A stretch of DNA of 64,000 nucleotides from Paraphaeosphaeria minitans (taxonomy: Eukaryota; Ascomycota; Dothideomycetes; Pleosporales; Didymosphaeriaceae): contig WJXW01000001.1 in the NCBI GenBank assembly GCA_015832175.1, forward strand, positions 1,674,001-1,738,000, written 5' to 3'. The notes below the pieces were generated by a model, which saw only the letters and a list, made by a program, of their open reading frames with translations, made no database searches and was not told the DNA's origin. Position numbers and translations under genes: made by a program. Every line of letters starts with the position of its first letter. Position 1 is the stretch's first letter. This document shows, in pieces, positions 10,263 through 21,685 of this stretch.

Positions 10263-12158
10263 ATGAGCAATGCCATCCCAATGGCTCTGCGGCCTGCAGC
10301 GCGCGCCGCCCACCAGTGGAACTCGTTGACCTCGGCCTTTGCCCGCAGATACTGCGTGACCCAGTGCTCGTCCTTTACGCCGGCTGCCTCTTCGCCTGTC
10401 CTCTCCGCTATACGGTCGCATGCCGCGCCTCGCCCGGTCCGGTCCTTCTCGACGACCCCCCGAATCGCTGCCAAAGTCGACGATTCAAGCTTGACCCACC
10501 AGGACATCATCCCGCCCCAGCAGGGCCTACCGCAGCAGAAACGCACAGTACAAATTGGTCACCTGCCCACCGGACGCGTCTCCGACAAGCAAATACGCAA
10601 CATCTTTGGCGACAGCGTCGCTGGCCATGCTGGCAACAGCGTGCTGCGCATCCTGCACCACCGGCGTACATCTGGCTCGCTCGCCGACTACGGAGTCGAC
10701 AACCTCGGCAACAAGTACAACGTGAGCCGGGACCAGGCGATCAAGGCCTTGGAATGGCTGCGCAACAAATTTCCCATCGACGAAGCGCGTGCGGCAGAAG
10801 CCTGGGCCGAGAAGGAGGCGAACCGCATAGCGTACGAGCTGTGGCTGGCGGACCCGGAGAACGACAGCAAGTACAAGGACCCCGCGCGGGTGTACAGGGA
10901 GCAGCAGAAGAAGGAGGCCCAGGAGCGAGAGCAGGAGGCCGAGCAGCAGGAGCGGTCGCAATATGGCATCCTGCGCACGGGAAAGTCACAGTTCGAGATC
11001 GCAATCCAGGAGAAGCGCAGACAGAGGCTAGAAGAGATCACTAAAAAGGCGGAAGAGAAGGAGGCTCGCGCTGCTAACGAGGAGAAGATGCTTGCGACGG
11101 GCGAGTGGGTGCGCACGCCGGGCGGGACCCAGCTCATGAAGCCGGGCCAGGACACGTACGTCGACGTCTTCGGGCGCGAGCAAATCAGCCGGCGGAAGGA
11201 GGAAATGGAGAAGGCGCAGAAGGCGGCAGAAACGCCTTTCAAGGACCAGGAGGAAATGCTTGCCCAAACCACGCTGGTACGCTCCTTTCCCTTCCCTTCC
11301 CTTCTCTCTTCTCCCTACTGACATGCTACTTCGTAGACCCAACGCCTCTACCCCATGACCGCCTTCGTGCTCGTCGTCTGCCTCATCTCCTTCGGCCTCG
11401 CGCACTACTACGAGCCCCCGGCTCCCTCCTACCGCCTCTGGCCCGACCTCTCCCCCGGCACCGCGACCCTCGCCGCGCTCCTCATCACAAACACTCTCGT
11501 CTGCATTGCCTGGCGCTGGACCCCCTTCTGGCCCATTCTCACCCGCTACTTCATGCACGTGCCGGGCTACCCCCGCGCCGTGCAGGCGCTCGGCAACGTC
11601 TTTTCGCACGTGCAGTACGAGCACCTCCTCGGGAACATGATGGTGCTCGCCCTCGTCGCGCCTGTGGCACACGAGCTTGTGGGCCGTGGCGTGCTCCTGG
11701 GGACGTACATCTCCGCCGGCGCCGTCGGCACCCTCATCTCCCTCTACTGGGCGAACCTGGGTCGCGGCAGCATCACGGCGCACAGCGTCGGCGCGTCGGC
11801 CGCCATCTGGGGCATCGCGACTCTGTACTGTCTCCTCACCGACAAGGAAAGCATCACGCTCCCGTTCGTGAAGGACGTCGAGGTTTCGTTTTGGCCCAAG
11901 ATGCTCATCACGGCGTTTGTGGCGTGGGAGATTGCCATGGCGGCGCGCAAGAACCCCAGCACGATGGACCATGCGAGTCACTTTGGCGGGATAGCGACGG
12001 GCGTCGGTGTCGCGGGGTATCTGCATGCTACCGGGTTTCACCAGCGGCGGGCTGCGGAAACGACGGGTGGGGAGGAGACGGTGGACGTTGGGAAAATGGT
12101 CAAGGCAGAGGCGAACGAGGTCAAGGATGCGGTTGTCAAGGTGGCTGAGAAGGCTTGA
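10263..12158 (+). CDS. mitochondrial rhomboid protease (Pcp1/PARL type) with long N-terminal extension
   Basis: Intramembrane serine protease; the mitochondrial relative cleaves substrates such as Mgm1/OPA1 and Ccp1. Exons 10263-11276 and 11337-12158 with a 60-nt intron; 611 aa. The N-terminus is Arg/Ser/Ala-rich with few acids, ending near RPVRSFSTTPRIAA, a good matrix-targeting sequence. Residues about 150-338 form a charged helical region (EQEAEQQERSQYGIL, then EKRRQRLEEITKKAEEKEA). The rhomboid core lies in exon 2: TM helix at MTAFVLVVCLISFGLAHYY, HVQYEHLLGNMMVLALV (usual HxxxNM region), catalytic Ser about 492 in SVGASAAIWG, catalytic His about 553 in DHASHFGGIATGV. It is far longer than yeast Pcp1 (346 aa) because of exon 1. 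Its 3' end is duplicated just downstream. Confidence 0.92.
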
Positions 12159-12398
12159 GTGCAAAGTTCCTTATTAGAGAGGTGAGCGCTTGGAATTGCC
12201 TTGTAGAATGATACTGTACAGTCATACATGACTTTTCTCGGTGTGTAATCATAGATGGGATTGTATATACAGGAAGCAGTTATTCAGGTAGCTAAGAAGG
12301 CTCAAGTGCAAGTTAGAGAGGTGAGCGCTCGGCGTTGCCTCGTAGAATGATACTGTACAAGCATACATGACTTTTCTCGGTGTGTAATCATGGATGGG
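12122..12398. repeat. diverged tandem duplication of the rhomboid gene 3' end
   Basis: Copy 1 (about 12122-12250) covers the last codons, the stop and early 3' UTR of the rhomboid gene. Copy 2 (about 12268-12398) repeats it with substitutions: gtggctgagaaggcttga becomes gtagctaagaaggctcaa, and both continue with agagaggtgagcgct, gtagaatgatactgtaca, catacatgacttttctcg and gtgtgtaatcat. The stop codon of copy 1 reads CAA in copy 2. Coding use of copy 2 is unlikely because no long frame continues. Confidence 0.85.
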
Positions 12399-12857
12399 AG
12401 GTTTTTATGCATAGGATGGCTGATTCGTGTCTTCATTGCCATATCTATATCCTCAACCCCAATCTTGAGATCGAGCTACACATTCAATGGACTGGTACAT
12501 GGCTTGCGCGATCAGATCAGACAACCTCGGCGTTGCTCTCGCACCAGGAAAATGGCCCTGACGCCACGTTTGGTTCTTAAAGAGTGCAATTTTGGTATGT
12601 ATGGGTGCGTTTCCAGCATACGCCGCCAGAAGTATACACAAAGAATATCTATTCCTGATTCCCCCATCCCGTTGAAAAGCCAGTGCTAAGCATGACCCCA
12701 CCTCCTTCCGACCTCAATCCCGCTCCAGACTCTCTCTGAGACCCGAGAAAGTCTTCCTTCGTCCCAAACTCAGCCTCGTCAATTTTTTCCTCCCCAGATC
12801 CAGATCCATCCTCCTCCTTGGATCCCCATCCCGACTCGACCTCGCCCTTTTCAAGCC
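12399..12857. other. intergenic, converging 3' ends
   Basis: About 460 bp between the duplicated tail of the rhomboid gene and the 3' end of verprolin; pyrimidine-rich from 12700 on. No gene seen. Confidence 0.5.
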
Positions 12858-14453
12858 CTACTCAAAAGCGCTCAGATCCAGCGGCACACTGCTCCCCCTC
12901 CCGGCCCTATACTTCTTCGGCCCACCCAAGAACTCCCTTGGCCGCGGGAACTGCGACTCGTCCACAAACCGCCACCGGAGGTCGTGCACCGGCACCATCT
13001 TGCCCTTCTGCCCGGGCGCGGGGTTCGTCGGGCTCTTGATACTGGGGGCACCGCCGTTGGTGAGGGTGTAGCTGCTCGGATCGAGCATGCTGCGCAGGGG
13101 CGCTTGGCTGTTGGATCGTGCGGGCGGGTCCATGGGCGGAGGTGGAGGCGCGGGAGCAGAAGAAGGGGGAGGTGGCGGTGCTGCCGCGGGAGAGGAGCGG
13201 CCAAAGGCGTTGCGGGCGGCTTGTTCGGCGAGGGAGGGCGTGCCATTTATGAGTGCTTTAGGGGCCGGGGGCGCGGGCGCGGGCGCCGAGGGGGGTTTCG
13301 GCGGGGTGCTAGTGTATTTGTAGGGGTCGTATTCGTCGTCGTCGTCGCTGTCGTGGTCGTCATCGTCGTCATCCTGCGGTGCTTTTGAGGGTGGTGCTGG
13401 TGGAGGCGGTGGCGGTGTGGATCGGCTCGGCGCTCGCGGGGCAGCTGTTGGTGGTGGCGGCGGCGGAGGCGGTGGCGGTGGTGGGGGTGCGGAAGGTGTG
13501 GATGATGGAGGAGGAGGAGGAGGAGGAGGCGGCGGGGGTGCGAGAGGACTTGATGAGGGCGGCGGTGGAGGGGGTGCTGGGGGTGCTGATCCAGGCACAG
13601 GCGGAGCACGAGCTGGGATTGCGGGGGGTGGGGGCGCGAGTGCAGATGGCTTGCGCGAGGATGGTGGTGGTATAGGCGGCTTCTTCCCTGGCAGAGGAGG
13701 TTTTGGCTTGAATCCTATATCAGGCATGGAATGTGTAGACGCCACAGAAGAAGGCCGCAAGTTGTTCCTGAGCGCCGCAATGCCGGGCGCAGGTGGTGGC
13801 CGTCCTCCAGGAGTCGGAGGTGCAGCGGCCGGTGGCCTCGGGGCAGCTCCTCGCGGGTGGTTGGGTGCTGAGCTTCGTGATGTCTCTGGATCCGACAGGT
13901 GTGGTGAGCTCTGCTCCCTGCCTGTGTCCACGCCGCCCGACTTCCTCAGCTTTGGCAAGCCGCCTGCAAACAGACCTCCTAGCTGTGGCGCCGCGCTGAC
14001 CATTCCGGTCCCCCCTCCTACTGCTTCTCCGGCGGTGTCGCTGTTGCTCCTTGCTCTGTTGCCGGGGACGGGCGGCGCAAGGCCAGACGGGGGTGCTGGT
14101 GCTCTGCCCATGGCAGGAATGGGAGGGGCGCCTCCAACGGGTGGTCCACTCGGTCCGTCTGACACCTTGCCAACTATGGGCGCTGACCGGTCGTTTATCA
14201 CTGTGACCTTCTTCAACCTCGCGCCCTTGGTGATGTCTCCCAACAGTGCGCCCTATGCGACGTGAGCCCGAGTCATATCATAGTGTTGTAGCCGAAGAAG
14301 GAGATTCCTAGGCGTAGAATGTAGACGTACTCTCCCTGCGCCGCTTGGCGGCTTGCCTCCGGGAGCCCTTCCAGGCATTGGCGGCGGTGGAGGCCCGCCA
14401 GCCCCTCGACCCATGGGCGGAGGGGGAGGTGGTGGTGGTGGTGGTGCGGGCAT
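12858..14453 (-). CDS. VRP1: verprolin / WASP-interacting protein
   Basis: Actin-binding partner of WASP (Las17) that promotes Arp2/3-driven patch assembly in endocytosis and polarised growth. Exons 14453-14331 and 14252-12858 (minus), 78-nt intron, 505 aa. Starts with MPAPPPPPPPPPP and a second Pro-rich block. The splice lands exactly before the WH2 actin-monomer motif, GALLGDITKGARLKK followed by VTVINDRSAP. The middle is long polyproline (profilin and SH3 sites) broken by an acidic run, DDDDDDHDSDDDDEYD, and the C-terminus has WRFVDESQFPRPREF, the WASP-binding region of the WIP family. Both ends of the domain order match fungal verprolins. Head-to-head with the next gene, 248 bp between starts. 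Confidence 0.93.
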
Positions 14454-14701
14454 GGTGTCGTGGGAGGTTTCGCTGGCTGAGGAGTGTTATGTCGGGTGTG
14501 TCGTTGGGTTCCAGGCGCTGTTAACGCTTGTGCTGCTGCCTGCTAGCAACGCGCGTGCAGTGGTGGAGGAGAGATTGCGGTGCACCTGAGAGCTTCGTCT
14601 GAGGTTCCGTCGGTGCCAAGCGTGGCCGTCGGCTTCGTCACCACCAGCGGCCAGCGACTCAGCGTGAAAAAGCACCAGCAGCACCAGCAGCAGCCCACGC
14701 C

Positions 14702-15997
14702 ATGAAGCCCCGATCCTTGCCGCTCCGGACGCCCTCACGGCCTGTGTGCCAAATGTGTGACTACATCCTGCAGCAGCCTGCCTCTCGTCGCTTCTTCCTC
14801 GACGCTGCCTCCACATTGCAATCGCCTGTCCTGCGGCGGCATCCCCCAAGGCAGCTTGCCATCCTTCCCAGAATACCCGTGCGGAGCGCGGCGACAGCCC
14901 GGAAGTCACCAGCAAACGCTTCCGGAATCGAAAATCACCAGCAATGGGCAGACAGCGTGACGGTCTTGAAAGCAAAGCTCGCCGACGTGGAGCGGCACAT
15001 GGCATGGATCAAGTCGTCCACCAAGGTTGAGCCCGAGGCCGCCACCCTGGCAGTGCTCGAGGCCCTGGAAGCCAGTGCACGGCAAGCAATTGCTATTCGG
15101 TCGGGAAAGCCACCGCCCCCGAAGATGGAGATCAAGCAGAGCTCGGCCGGTGCCATTCTCTCCATGGGCCGCGAAGACGACGCGCCTGTCGCAACCCAGC
15201 CGGCCTCCACGGCGCCCTCGCTCGATCAACTCCCCTCACCAAAGTACATCTCTCAACTCGCCATGGACCTGCTCAAGCACCCCAACGTCTTCATCTCGGC
15301 CGATATCCTCGGTGCCTACATCCGCCTCCAACGGCTCATCGGCTGCCCCCGCGCGATACCTGAGATCCTCCACCTCTATGCCAACAAGCCCGTCCCACAA
15401 CTCGGATCCTCGCCGCCCAAGTTCTCACAGCCCTCGCCCAAGGCCGCCAAACAGGCCATCCCCGCTAACCTGGCCGAATTGGCCCTCGGCGCTGCAATCG
15501 ATACCAAGGACATGCCCCTTGCGCTGGACATTGTCGAAGTCTCGTACTGCACACCGGCATGGAAACGGCGCAGGATGGTGACCAAGATGGGTCTCCCAGG
15601 CGCCATCGTCGGTATCACGCCTCTGGCAGTATACATGCTTGCTCAAGAAGCGTCCGTCTACAGTGGATACATTGATCCTTTGCTATTCAAGACGTACGCA
15701 TTCATGGGTATCTCGACCTATCTCTTGTGCACTGGAACTCTAGGTTTCGTCGCATTGACAACCCACAACGACCACCACACCAGAGTAGTCTGGAGACCCG
15801 GAACGCCGCTGTTGGACCGATACGTACGCGAGGATGAGCGCGCTGCGCTCGATCGGATAGCCTGCGCATGGGGCTTCAAGGAAGAGTGGAGGCGGGGAGA
15901 CGAGGAAGGCGAGGAGTGGGAAGGTCTGCGGGAGTGGATATCTCTGCGCGGAATGGTGCTCGACAAGCCGGACCTGATGCCTGGAATGAACGCATAG
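14702..15997 (+). CDS. mitochondrial membrane protein of unknown function
   Basis: Intronless, 431 aa; I do not recognise the family with confidence. The N-terminus is basic and hydroxylated (MKPRSLPLRTPSRPVCQM, then RRHPPRQLAILPRIPVRSAA), a likely matrix presequence. Residues about 80-280 are soluble and helical, with SPKYISQLAMDLLKHPNVF and ADILGAYIRLQRLIGCPRAI, the latter resembling helical-repeat mitochondrial RNA or assembly factors. Two hydrophobic helices follow: GAIVGITPLAVYMLAQEA and MGISTYLLCTGTLGFVAL. The tail after WRPGTPLLDRYVREDER is charged. Probably an inner-membrane protein. ATG at 14702 is the first in frame. Convergent with Dis3, 264 bp between stops. Confidence 0.75.
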   Translation: MKPRSLPLRTPSRPVCQMCDYILQQPASRRFFLDAASTLQSPVLRRHPPRQLAILPRIPVRSAATARKSPANASGIENHQQWADSVTVLKAKLADVERHMAWIKSSTKVEPEAATLAVLEALEASARQAIAIRSGKPPPPKMEIKQSSAGAILSMGREDDAPVATQPASTAPSLDQLPSPKYISQLAMDLLKHPNVFISADILGAYIRLQRLIGCPRAIPEILHLYANKPVPQLGSSPPKFSQPSPKAAKQAIPANLAELALGAAIDTKDMPLALDIVEVSYCTPAWKRRRMVTKMGLPGAIVGITPLAVYMLAQEASVYSGYIDPLLFKTYAFMGISTYLLCTGTLGFVALTTHNDHHTRVVWRPGTPLLDRYVREDERAALDRIACAWGFKEEWRRGDEEGEEWEGLREWISLRGMVLDKPDLMPGMNA

Positions 15998-16261
15998 GCA
16001 GCACTACTGCCATTTCTTCCAGACTGGTCACCTGATATGTCTTATTTGAGCGCAGGAGTCGGGAGGTACGATTGGATCTTTCCTTCTTTCTAAATATACC
16101 AGATCCTGTAAACTTTACCATGTACTATTGCCAAGCAACTGACGCTTGGGACCATTTGAAAGACCAATCAGCTAGGTATGCATTGCCTAGACTACGCCCA
16201 CGGGCCATGGTCGTGGTTCCCATGCATCATCTTTCCCAGGACCCCACGATCGACATACCTC

Positions 16262-19200
16262 TTACACCAGCGTCAACTTGACCTTCCGCTTCCCCGTGCT
16301 CTCCTCAACCTCGTCCGTAATTCGCACATTCACCTTCTGGAACAGCGCTACTTCCCGATTGATACCGCTCTTGACACTCAATACGTAGTTCTCGCCATCG
16401 AACTCGGCCTCGGGCTCCGGGATCGCCAGATCCCTCAGCCGTATCAAGCTCTCGATGCCAAACCGCGGCACAAACACCACAAACCCGTTGGAGAAAACCT
16501 TCATCACGAAGCCCTCCTCGATAATGTCCTTGCCCTTGAGCGCCTGCCCCACGTAGTACTCTATGCTCGCCCGCCCCGCCATCTGCGCATTGCGATGCCT
16601 GACGTTGATATTCTTGCAGACACCTTCGAGCTTGGCCTTGGAGTGTAGGCTCGCGTCGAGCGGCTCGTAGTCGATGGCGGCGGCGAGCTGGCGATGCGCC
16701 TCGAGATCGGCATACCGTCTGATGGGGGACGTAAAATGCGTGTAGATTTCGGACGCGAGGCCGTAGTGGCGGAATTCCGGATACGCCTGGGTGCCTGCGC
16801 AAAAGTACTCGGCGGACATCATGCAACGTGTGGCCATGATGCGGACGAGAGTGTTGAAGAAGGGCTCGCCTTCTTCAACGCACGTGTCGAGGGAGTCGGC
16901 GAGGGCTTTGGAGGTGTCGGTGCGGAGCTCGAGGCCCTTCTTTACTTTGAGCTGATTGGCGAGTTCTTCAAAGTTTGTCTTTGGGGGGGCGCCGTGGCGG
17001 CGGAGGAGCGCGGTTTGGGGGAAGGCGGAGTGGTTTTTGGCCGCGACGCTGATGTTGGCTAGCAACATGAACTCTTCGACCAGGGAGTTGGTGTCGAGGA
17101 GGCGTTTGGTCTGCACGTCGACGGGGTCCGAGGTCTCCGATTCAGTCTGCACTTTTACCTCTGGAGAGGCGAGGTTAAGCGCACCGGCGTCGTAGCGCTT
17201 TTGCTTGAGCTTTTTGGAGAGCATTAGCAAGGTGCGCATACCGGCAGTGAGGTCATCCTGTGCTCCGGCATCGTCGATGCGGATCTGTGCTTGTTCGTAG
17301 GAGAAAGCTTCGCGGGAGCGAATGACTGATTTGGTGAAATGTGATTCAACAATGTCGGCGTCTGGTGTGATCTCCCACAGAACGGAGAAGGCGTAGCGTT
17401 CCACGTATGGCTTCAATGAACACAGATCGGTACCGAGAAGCATGGGCAACATGTCTATTCGCTTATCGACCAAATAGACGGTAGTACCACGCTGGCTGGC
17501 TTCCTTGTCCATGGCATTATTGGGCTTGACGAAGTGCGATACGTCAGCAATGTGAACACCAACTTCATAGTTGCCGTTGGGGAGCTTGCGCGCATGGAGG
17601 GCATCGTCAATGTCGACACAGCCTGGAGGATCGATACTGCAAACCAAGAGATCTCGCAGATCCTTACGTCCCTTCCAGCCTGGGTCATCCGTACTCGCTG
17701 GCACCTTCCAGTCGTGTCCCTCGGCAGGCAGGCAGTCTAGAACTGTCTTAGGGAACGGTTTGTACTGCACATCCCATTCCAACAACAGAGCCTCAGTTTC
17801 TGCGCCCTTGGATTCGAGTTCTCCAAGTGATCGAACAAAGTGGCCCATTGGATACCGCGAGTCCCCATCCCACGAATCGATGGTTGCCAGTACTCGTTGA
17901 CCAAGGAGCTCTCCAGCTTGTCGCGTACGTATTCTAATCTTCGGTACGCGCTTGTCCATGGGTATTAGGAACACCATCTGCTGCTGTCTGGCAGACTTGG
18001 ACGTTGTTCGAACAGAGTCGCGATCAATGTGTCCAACATACTGCCTCCAATTTCGCTTGACAATGCCGACCACGCGTGCGGTGGGTTGTGGCCTGCCCTC
18101 TGTGCTCTGACCGTGTGCACGCTTTACTTCATCTTGCAGAGCTTTTCGTTCTTTCTCGGAAACGATGTTCTCGCCGTCTTCGACCTCAGGGTTATCATTC
18201 TTATTGACAGTTTCTTCTTCGATAATCTTGGTCGACGGTGCCTTCCACTGATCCTGCGGGAGAATCTCAACAACGACAACGTCCCCGGACACGGCGCGGT
18301 TTCCGTTCTCGCGTCCCAGAACGAGTAGAGATTTGTCGAAGGCAGGGACGTGTACTGAGCCCTCTAAGTAATTGTACGGTGAGACGTTGAAGATACCCTG
18401 GTGTAAGACGCCCGCTTTTACGCCCGTCATCATCTTGGAGATGGTGTAGTGCTCCGAGTAGAAGAGCTCGGTCTTCTTTGACCTTATTTCACTTTGGTCC
18501 TGAGCTGCGCTCATCATGTCTAGTAGTTCGTCCGCATTTTCAAGACCGAACACGAAATCAGCGACTGCGAATTGTTAACTTAGAATCATCTCCCGTGGTA
18601 TGTCAACTCACGAGTGCTTGACGGGATCTTATCGGCCTTTGCTTTGCGTAGACAATCCTTGTCGTCGGTGAGCATGACAACGGTAGGAACGCGTGTCTGC
18701 TTCTTGCTTCTCGCGGTAACAGCCTGGGTGATGTGCTCATTGTACCACTGTACCGCTCTTCGCACCGCTCGGTCGTTCCTGTCGTTGATGGTCTCTCCGG
18801 AATCTCTTGGAACATGAGTCTCTTGGCGGAATTCGTTGAAGAAGACATAGAAGCGCTTGTTCTCATGTTTCGTCAGGGCAATCAAACGATGATATAGCGG
18901 TAATGAGCGGTTCTTGACTTCTTCTAAAACAGTCTGCAGAACAATCACATCATGGAAAGCGGTTTCCACTTCGAAAAGGTCCATTCCCGTAAGAAACGCA
19001 TTTGTGTCGGGCACCAAGTATATTCCATTCGGATAGTCCTTAGATCCGGCAGGTGTGTCTGAGAGAACAAAAGGCGCGGCTATTCGGGTTAGCAAGAATG
19101 GATCACGTGAACCGTGAGTACCTACTTTTTTGGTTGAAGTCGGCAGGTGCGATGTCCAAGCACTGCCTGCACAGATTGGACGAGCATGGGATGTCGTTCC

Positions 19201-19327
19201 GCAGGTAGAGCTCGCGCACGATCTTTTGAACTTTGCCACTTTTGGTCGAGCGCACGTAAACCTTGCTCGAAAGGTTGGCCCCTCCTCGGTCGGCAGCGTT
19301 GGAGCGCTTCAAGCTGAAATACTCCAT
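16262..19327 (-). CDS. DIS3: exosome 3'-5' exoribonuclease and endonuclease Dis3/Rrp44
   Basis: Catalytic subunit of the RNA exosome, acting in rRNA maturation and RNA decay in nucleus and cytoplasm. Exons on the minus strand: 19327-19126, 19079-18612, 18564-16262; introns of 46 and 47 nt in consistent phase; 990 aa, full family length. Order: CR3 cysteine motif (IPCSSNLCRQC), PIN endonuclease domain (YLVPDTNAFLTGMDLFE; later VVMLTDDKDC with acidic metal ligands), cold-shock domains, RNB exonuclease core with the magnesium-binding Asp cluster in DPPGCVDIDDALHAR and VGVHIADVSHFVKP, YLVDKRIDMLPMLLGTDLCS, and a C-terminal S1 domain. ATG at 19327 gives MEYFSLKRSNAADRGG, as expected. No defect seen. 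The mRNA start faces VMA13, 456 bp away. Confidence 0.97.
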
Positions 19328-19783
19328 GTTTGATATATGGCGCCGACGGCGTAATGGTGGATGTGAGAAGAGAGAGAGGTCCTGGTTCGAAAAAGTGCTT
19401 GCCAAGAGATATTGAGGCAAGAACAGAGCTAGGCCGCGAAGGGAAAGCGCAGCCAACACTTGAACAGAGCGATGCTTCAAGACTGGAAGAACGCGCTGTG
19501 TGAGCTCACAACACTGAACAACGCTTTGCTCGCAAGTTCAAAAAGAGGCATGTAATAGCCAGGACCAAATTGGCGCGCTGCGTGCACATGAATTGCGCTC
19601 CAAGGTCCACATTCGGAGCTAGCATGCAGGTGGAGCTTTGACCACCTGGGCAATGACGCTCGTCGTGCAGCTCGGCGGGCTGTAATGGCACCGGAAGCAA
19701 CACTCGCCAGCTCCAGCAGCGCATCTTCCGTCCTCTTTGCGGGCTCTCGTCTCCGAACGATACTTGTTGGAAGCGCCGCCGCC
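19328..19783. other. divergent promoter region, DIS3 / VMA13
   Basis: 456 bp between the two start codons; presumably holds both promoters. An in-frame ATG at 19685 could add 33 residues to VMA13, but family proteins begin at MSLDPP, so 19784 is preferred. Confidence 0.5.
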
Positions 19784-21338
19784 ATGTCGCTCGACCCGCC
19801 GGCGTATCTGGTCACCATACAGGCCAACATTCGCACCCGGCCGATATCATGGGAAGGTGCCATGCGGGCAAAGACCATCACCGAGACGGATCTGCAGAAA
19901 ATCAAGTCAATCGACAAGGTGCGCAAGGAGGAGCGCAAGAACAAGGTTGAGGGCGATGTGCAGAGCTTCGTGTCGCTGCTGCTGGGCGGAAACGGATCCC
20001 AGGGCATCTTCGAGGCGGCAGCGAAACGCCAGGACATTGTGCAGTACATGCTGGTGCTGACAGAGGATCTCATAAACGGTATGCGCGGCCGGCGTGCCAG
20101 CTAAATTATGCTATGACTGACAGCAGCCTAGATATTCCCTCTCTGACGGAGGCTCTCATTCAGCACCCCTCGCCATTCAAACCCTTTCTCCCCCTGCTCA
20201 AAGCCGGCTCTAATGCCGAAGACACGATACCCTTGCTCACTTCCTCGGTCCTCTCCAAGTTCCTATCGTATGCTCTCGTGCACTCTACAAAGACTACCTC
20301 GCAGATCGACGAAGCCCTACCCCGGCTATACAACTACCTCTCCGCGCTCGCTAAGAGCCAGGATGCGGGTCTCCAAGACATCGCCGTCCAAGAGTACTCA
20401 GCCGTGCTGCGCAACAACAAGTCGAGACAATTGTTCTGGGACCAGAGGAAAGAGACACTCAACCCGCTGGTCGATATCCTCACAGCGGCATCTGGCGCTA
20501 CCAAAGACCAAATATCTCTGCGGAGCGGTGCAGCAGGAAGTGTTCGCAGTGTACCCGAAGGTCTTACTGGTGGAGTCGGATTGCAACTGCTTTACCACGT
20601 GTTGCTGGTCGTATGGCAGCTGAGCTTTGAAGGAGAGTTGGTCGGCGACGGACTGCAAGAGTATGTCAATTTGCCCATTCTAAAAGCTCATGACTAACAC
20701 TACCTAGCGAACACGACGTCGTCATGCTATACACCCACCTCCTCCGTATCTCGCCCAAAGAGAAGACCACTCGTCTACTCCTGTCAACACTTCTGAATCT
20801 CCTTGCTACGAACCGACAGACTCTCCTCCCCGCCGCAGTCCTCGCCCGCTTGCCGTCGCTCCTATCGGCCCTCAAGTCCCGCCACTTGACCGACGACGAT
20901 GCGCTTGAGGACCTCAAGTCTCTCACTGAATTGCTCGAAGAGTACACCACCACACAGACCACCTTCGACGAGTATGCTGCAGAGATCCGGTCTGGTCACC
21001 TGCGCTGGTCCCCACCTCACCGCAACCCAGATTTCTGGCGCGACAATGCACGTCGCATCCTCGAAGACAATAAAGCAGAGCTACCGCGGAAACTGGCGGA
21101 GATCCTTTCCAAGCCGTGGGAGAATGACAAGCAGGTCCTAGCTATCGGCTGCAATGACGTCGCTTGCTTGGTCAAAGAGGTGCCCGAAAAGCGGTATCAG
21201 CTCGAGAAGCTCGGCTTGAAGGGCAGAGTCATGGCGCTCATGCAGGAGGCGGACGAGACTGTGCGGTGGGAGAGCTTGAGGGCTGTTGGAGAGTGGCTGC
21301 GCTACAGCTTCGAGTCAAAGGACCTGCCAATTCGGTGA
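19784..21338 (+). CDS. VMA13: V-type ATPase subunit H
   Basis: Regulatory V1 subunit that couples ATP hydrolysis to proton pumping and silences free V1. Exons 19784-20078, 20132-20660 and 20708-21338, introns 53 and 47 nt, 484 aa (yeast Vma13 is 478). Starts MSLDPPAYLVTIQANIRTR. The N-terminal armadillo-like repeat domain includes LTEALIQHPSPFKPFLPLL and SRQLFWDQRKETLNPLVDIL. The C-terminal domain begins near RWSPPHRNPDFWRDNA, a strong family signature, and ends with EKLGLKGRVMALMQEAD and ESLRAVGEWLRYSF. All introns keep the frame. No unusual features. Confidence 0.96.
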
Positions 21339-21685
21339 GGTTTATGAAAACGTTGATAGCTTGAAAGACTCTCCCGAAATACTAGACTTTCCAAGCTTTG
21401 ACGTGTATGCTATTTCCTGTTGGTATAGCCTTGCATGGCGCGCATCTACAATACTACTTCTTAAGACCACTTGCTTCAACTAAACACCAACACCATGGAT
21501 TGCTGTCATTGATGCACGCTTTAACTCACCTCTAAAGACTGGTTTTTGGGTTTCTCCACACATAGCAAGCAGGGTTGCATACGAGACTATGCACGCTCGG
21601 AGGGAAGGCGGTAATTTCTGCTTCGCAGGGACGGAAGGTACACGCCACCTAATGACGACTCCTACCGTTCAACTAGTGCACAACC
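21339..21685. other. intergenic, nothing recognised
   Basis: 347 bp after VMA13. Short open stretches only; the likely ATG of the next model is at 21686. Confidence 0.4.

Noticed and set aside
13379..14265. Gly-rich plus-strand ORF over verprolin
   Set aside because: Antisense of the polyproline tract; WH2 and WASP-binding motifs are on the minus strand.
16305..17062. Secondary ORFs over DIS3
   Set aside because: Shadow frames of a conserved exon with RNB and S1 motifs.
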